The position numbers and the translations under genes were made by a program. A stretch of 32,378 bases of DNA from Mycobacterium gordonae (lineage in GTDB: Bacteria; Actinomycetota; Actinomycetes; Mycobacteriales; Mycobacteriaceae): NCBI RefSeq assembly GCF_001417955.2, contig NZ_LKTM01000356.1, positions 1 to 32,378 on the forward strand. Reading direction: 5' to 3'. Positions 32,340-32,378 of the stretch are shown here, piece after piece (the first letter of the stretch is position 1; the number at the start of each line of letters is the position of its first letter). The notes under the pieces were generated by a model, which made no database searches, was not told the DNA's origin, and worked only from the letters and a program-made list of their open reading frames with translations.

Positions 32340-32378
32340 GAAAGCCGCCCCGGTTTGGTGCCGGGGCGGCTTTCGTTT
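32340..32378 (+). terminator. Strong Rho-independent terminator
   Basis: A perfect 14-bp stem (GAAAGCCGCCCCGG, 32340-32353; complement 32361-32374) with a 7-base loop is followed by GTTT at the window end. It is the best terminator in the window, working rightward; the A residues before the stem also allow leftward action. Confidence 0.85.

Noticed and set aside
1..32378. CRISPR arrays, rRNA and tRNA genes
   Set aside because: No regularly spaced identical repeats with unique spacers and no tRNA cloverleaf or rRNA-like conserved stretches were noticed on reading both strands.

Overview
This is high-GC actinobacterial accessory DNA, most likely from a mycobacterial plasmid or genomic island. 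The mycobacterial signs are an ArsR repressor with the Cys pattern of CmtR, an antitoxin/toxin pair resembling Rv0298/Rv0299 of M. tuberculosis, overlapping ATGA gene junctions and apparently leaderless starts. No chromosomal housekeeping genes, rRNA, tRNA or CRISPR arrays were seen. Gene names come from motif recognition, not from a search.

Layout. 0.2-5.5 kb is a copper/heavy-metal module: a Cys-rich Csp-type copper-storage protein, a MerR-family regulator facing a CopZ-like chaperone, a P1B ATPase with an unusual YPC motif and a cupredoxin-like tail, and an MFS exporter. 6.0-12.2 kb is recombinase-rich: an intact XerC-like integrase, a Tn554-type set (tnpA, tnpB, tnpC) in a coupled operon, and a second XerC-like integrase that loses its catalytic end at the transposon side. 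12.2-21.1 kb is a defence island: three decayed genes (one a DUF559/PD-(D/E)XK-like nuclease, one an OLD-family ATPase), an intact three-gene operon (dual-OB protein plus two DUF488 proteins), and an intact Gabija-like pair (OLD/TOPRIM ATPase plus UvrD-like helicase). 21.2-23.4 kb has a Phd/VapC toxin-antitoxin pair, a scrambled DUF5131 gene and an Mrr N-terminal remnant. 23.4-30.2 kb holds a frameshifted 1-Cys peroxiredoxin, a CmtR/CtpG-like cadmium/lead-type module, two methyltransferase-like genes and several remnants. 30.2-32.4 kb has a 275-bp IS256-type miniature element with target duplication, three iteron- or IS-end-like repeats, a second toxin-antitoxin pair and a strong terminator.

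The most unusual observation is a family of four sites with the layout of XerC/XerD (dif-like) recombination sites, all in the same orientation: 12230, 21164, 23390 (degenerate) and 30828. The first lies 3 bp from the start codon of the broken XerC-like integrase, as attI lies beside intI in integrons. The sites bracket, in order, the defence island, the TA/DUF5131/Mrr segment and the metal/methyltransferase segment. This looks like a tyrosine-recombinase cassette array of defence and stress genes; that reading is inference.

Many genes here carry single-base frameshifts that leave the downstream homology intact (12.62, 13.06, 14.74, 14.90, 23.15, 23.84, 28.21, 31.18 kb). They fit a decaying accessory region, but indel errors in the assembly must be excluded first.
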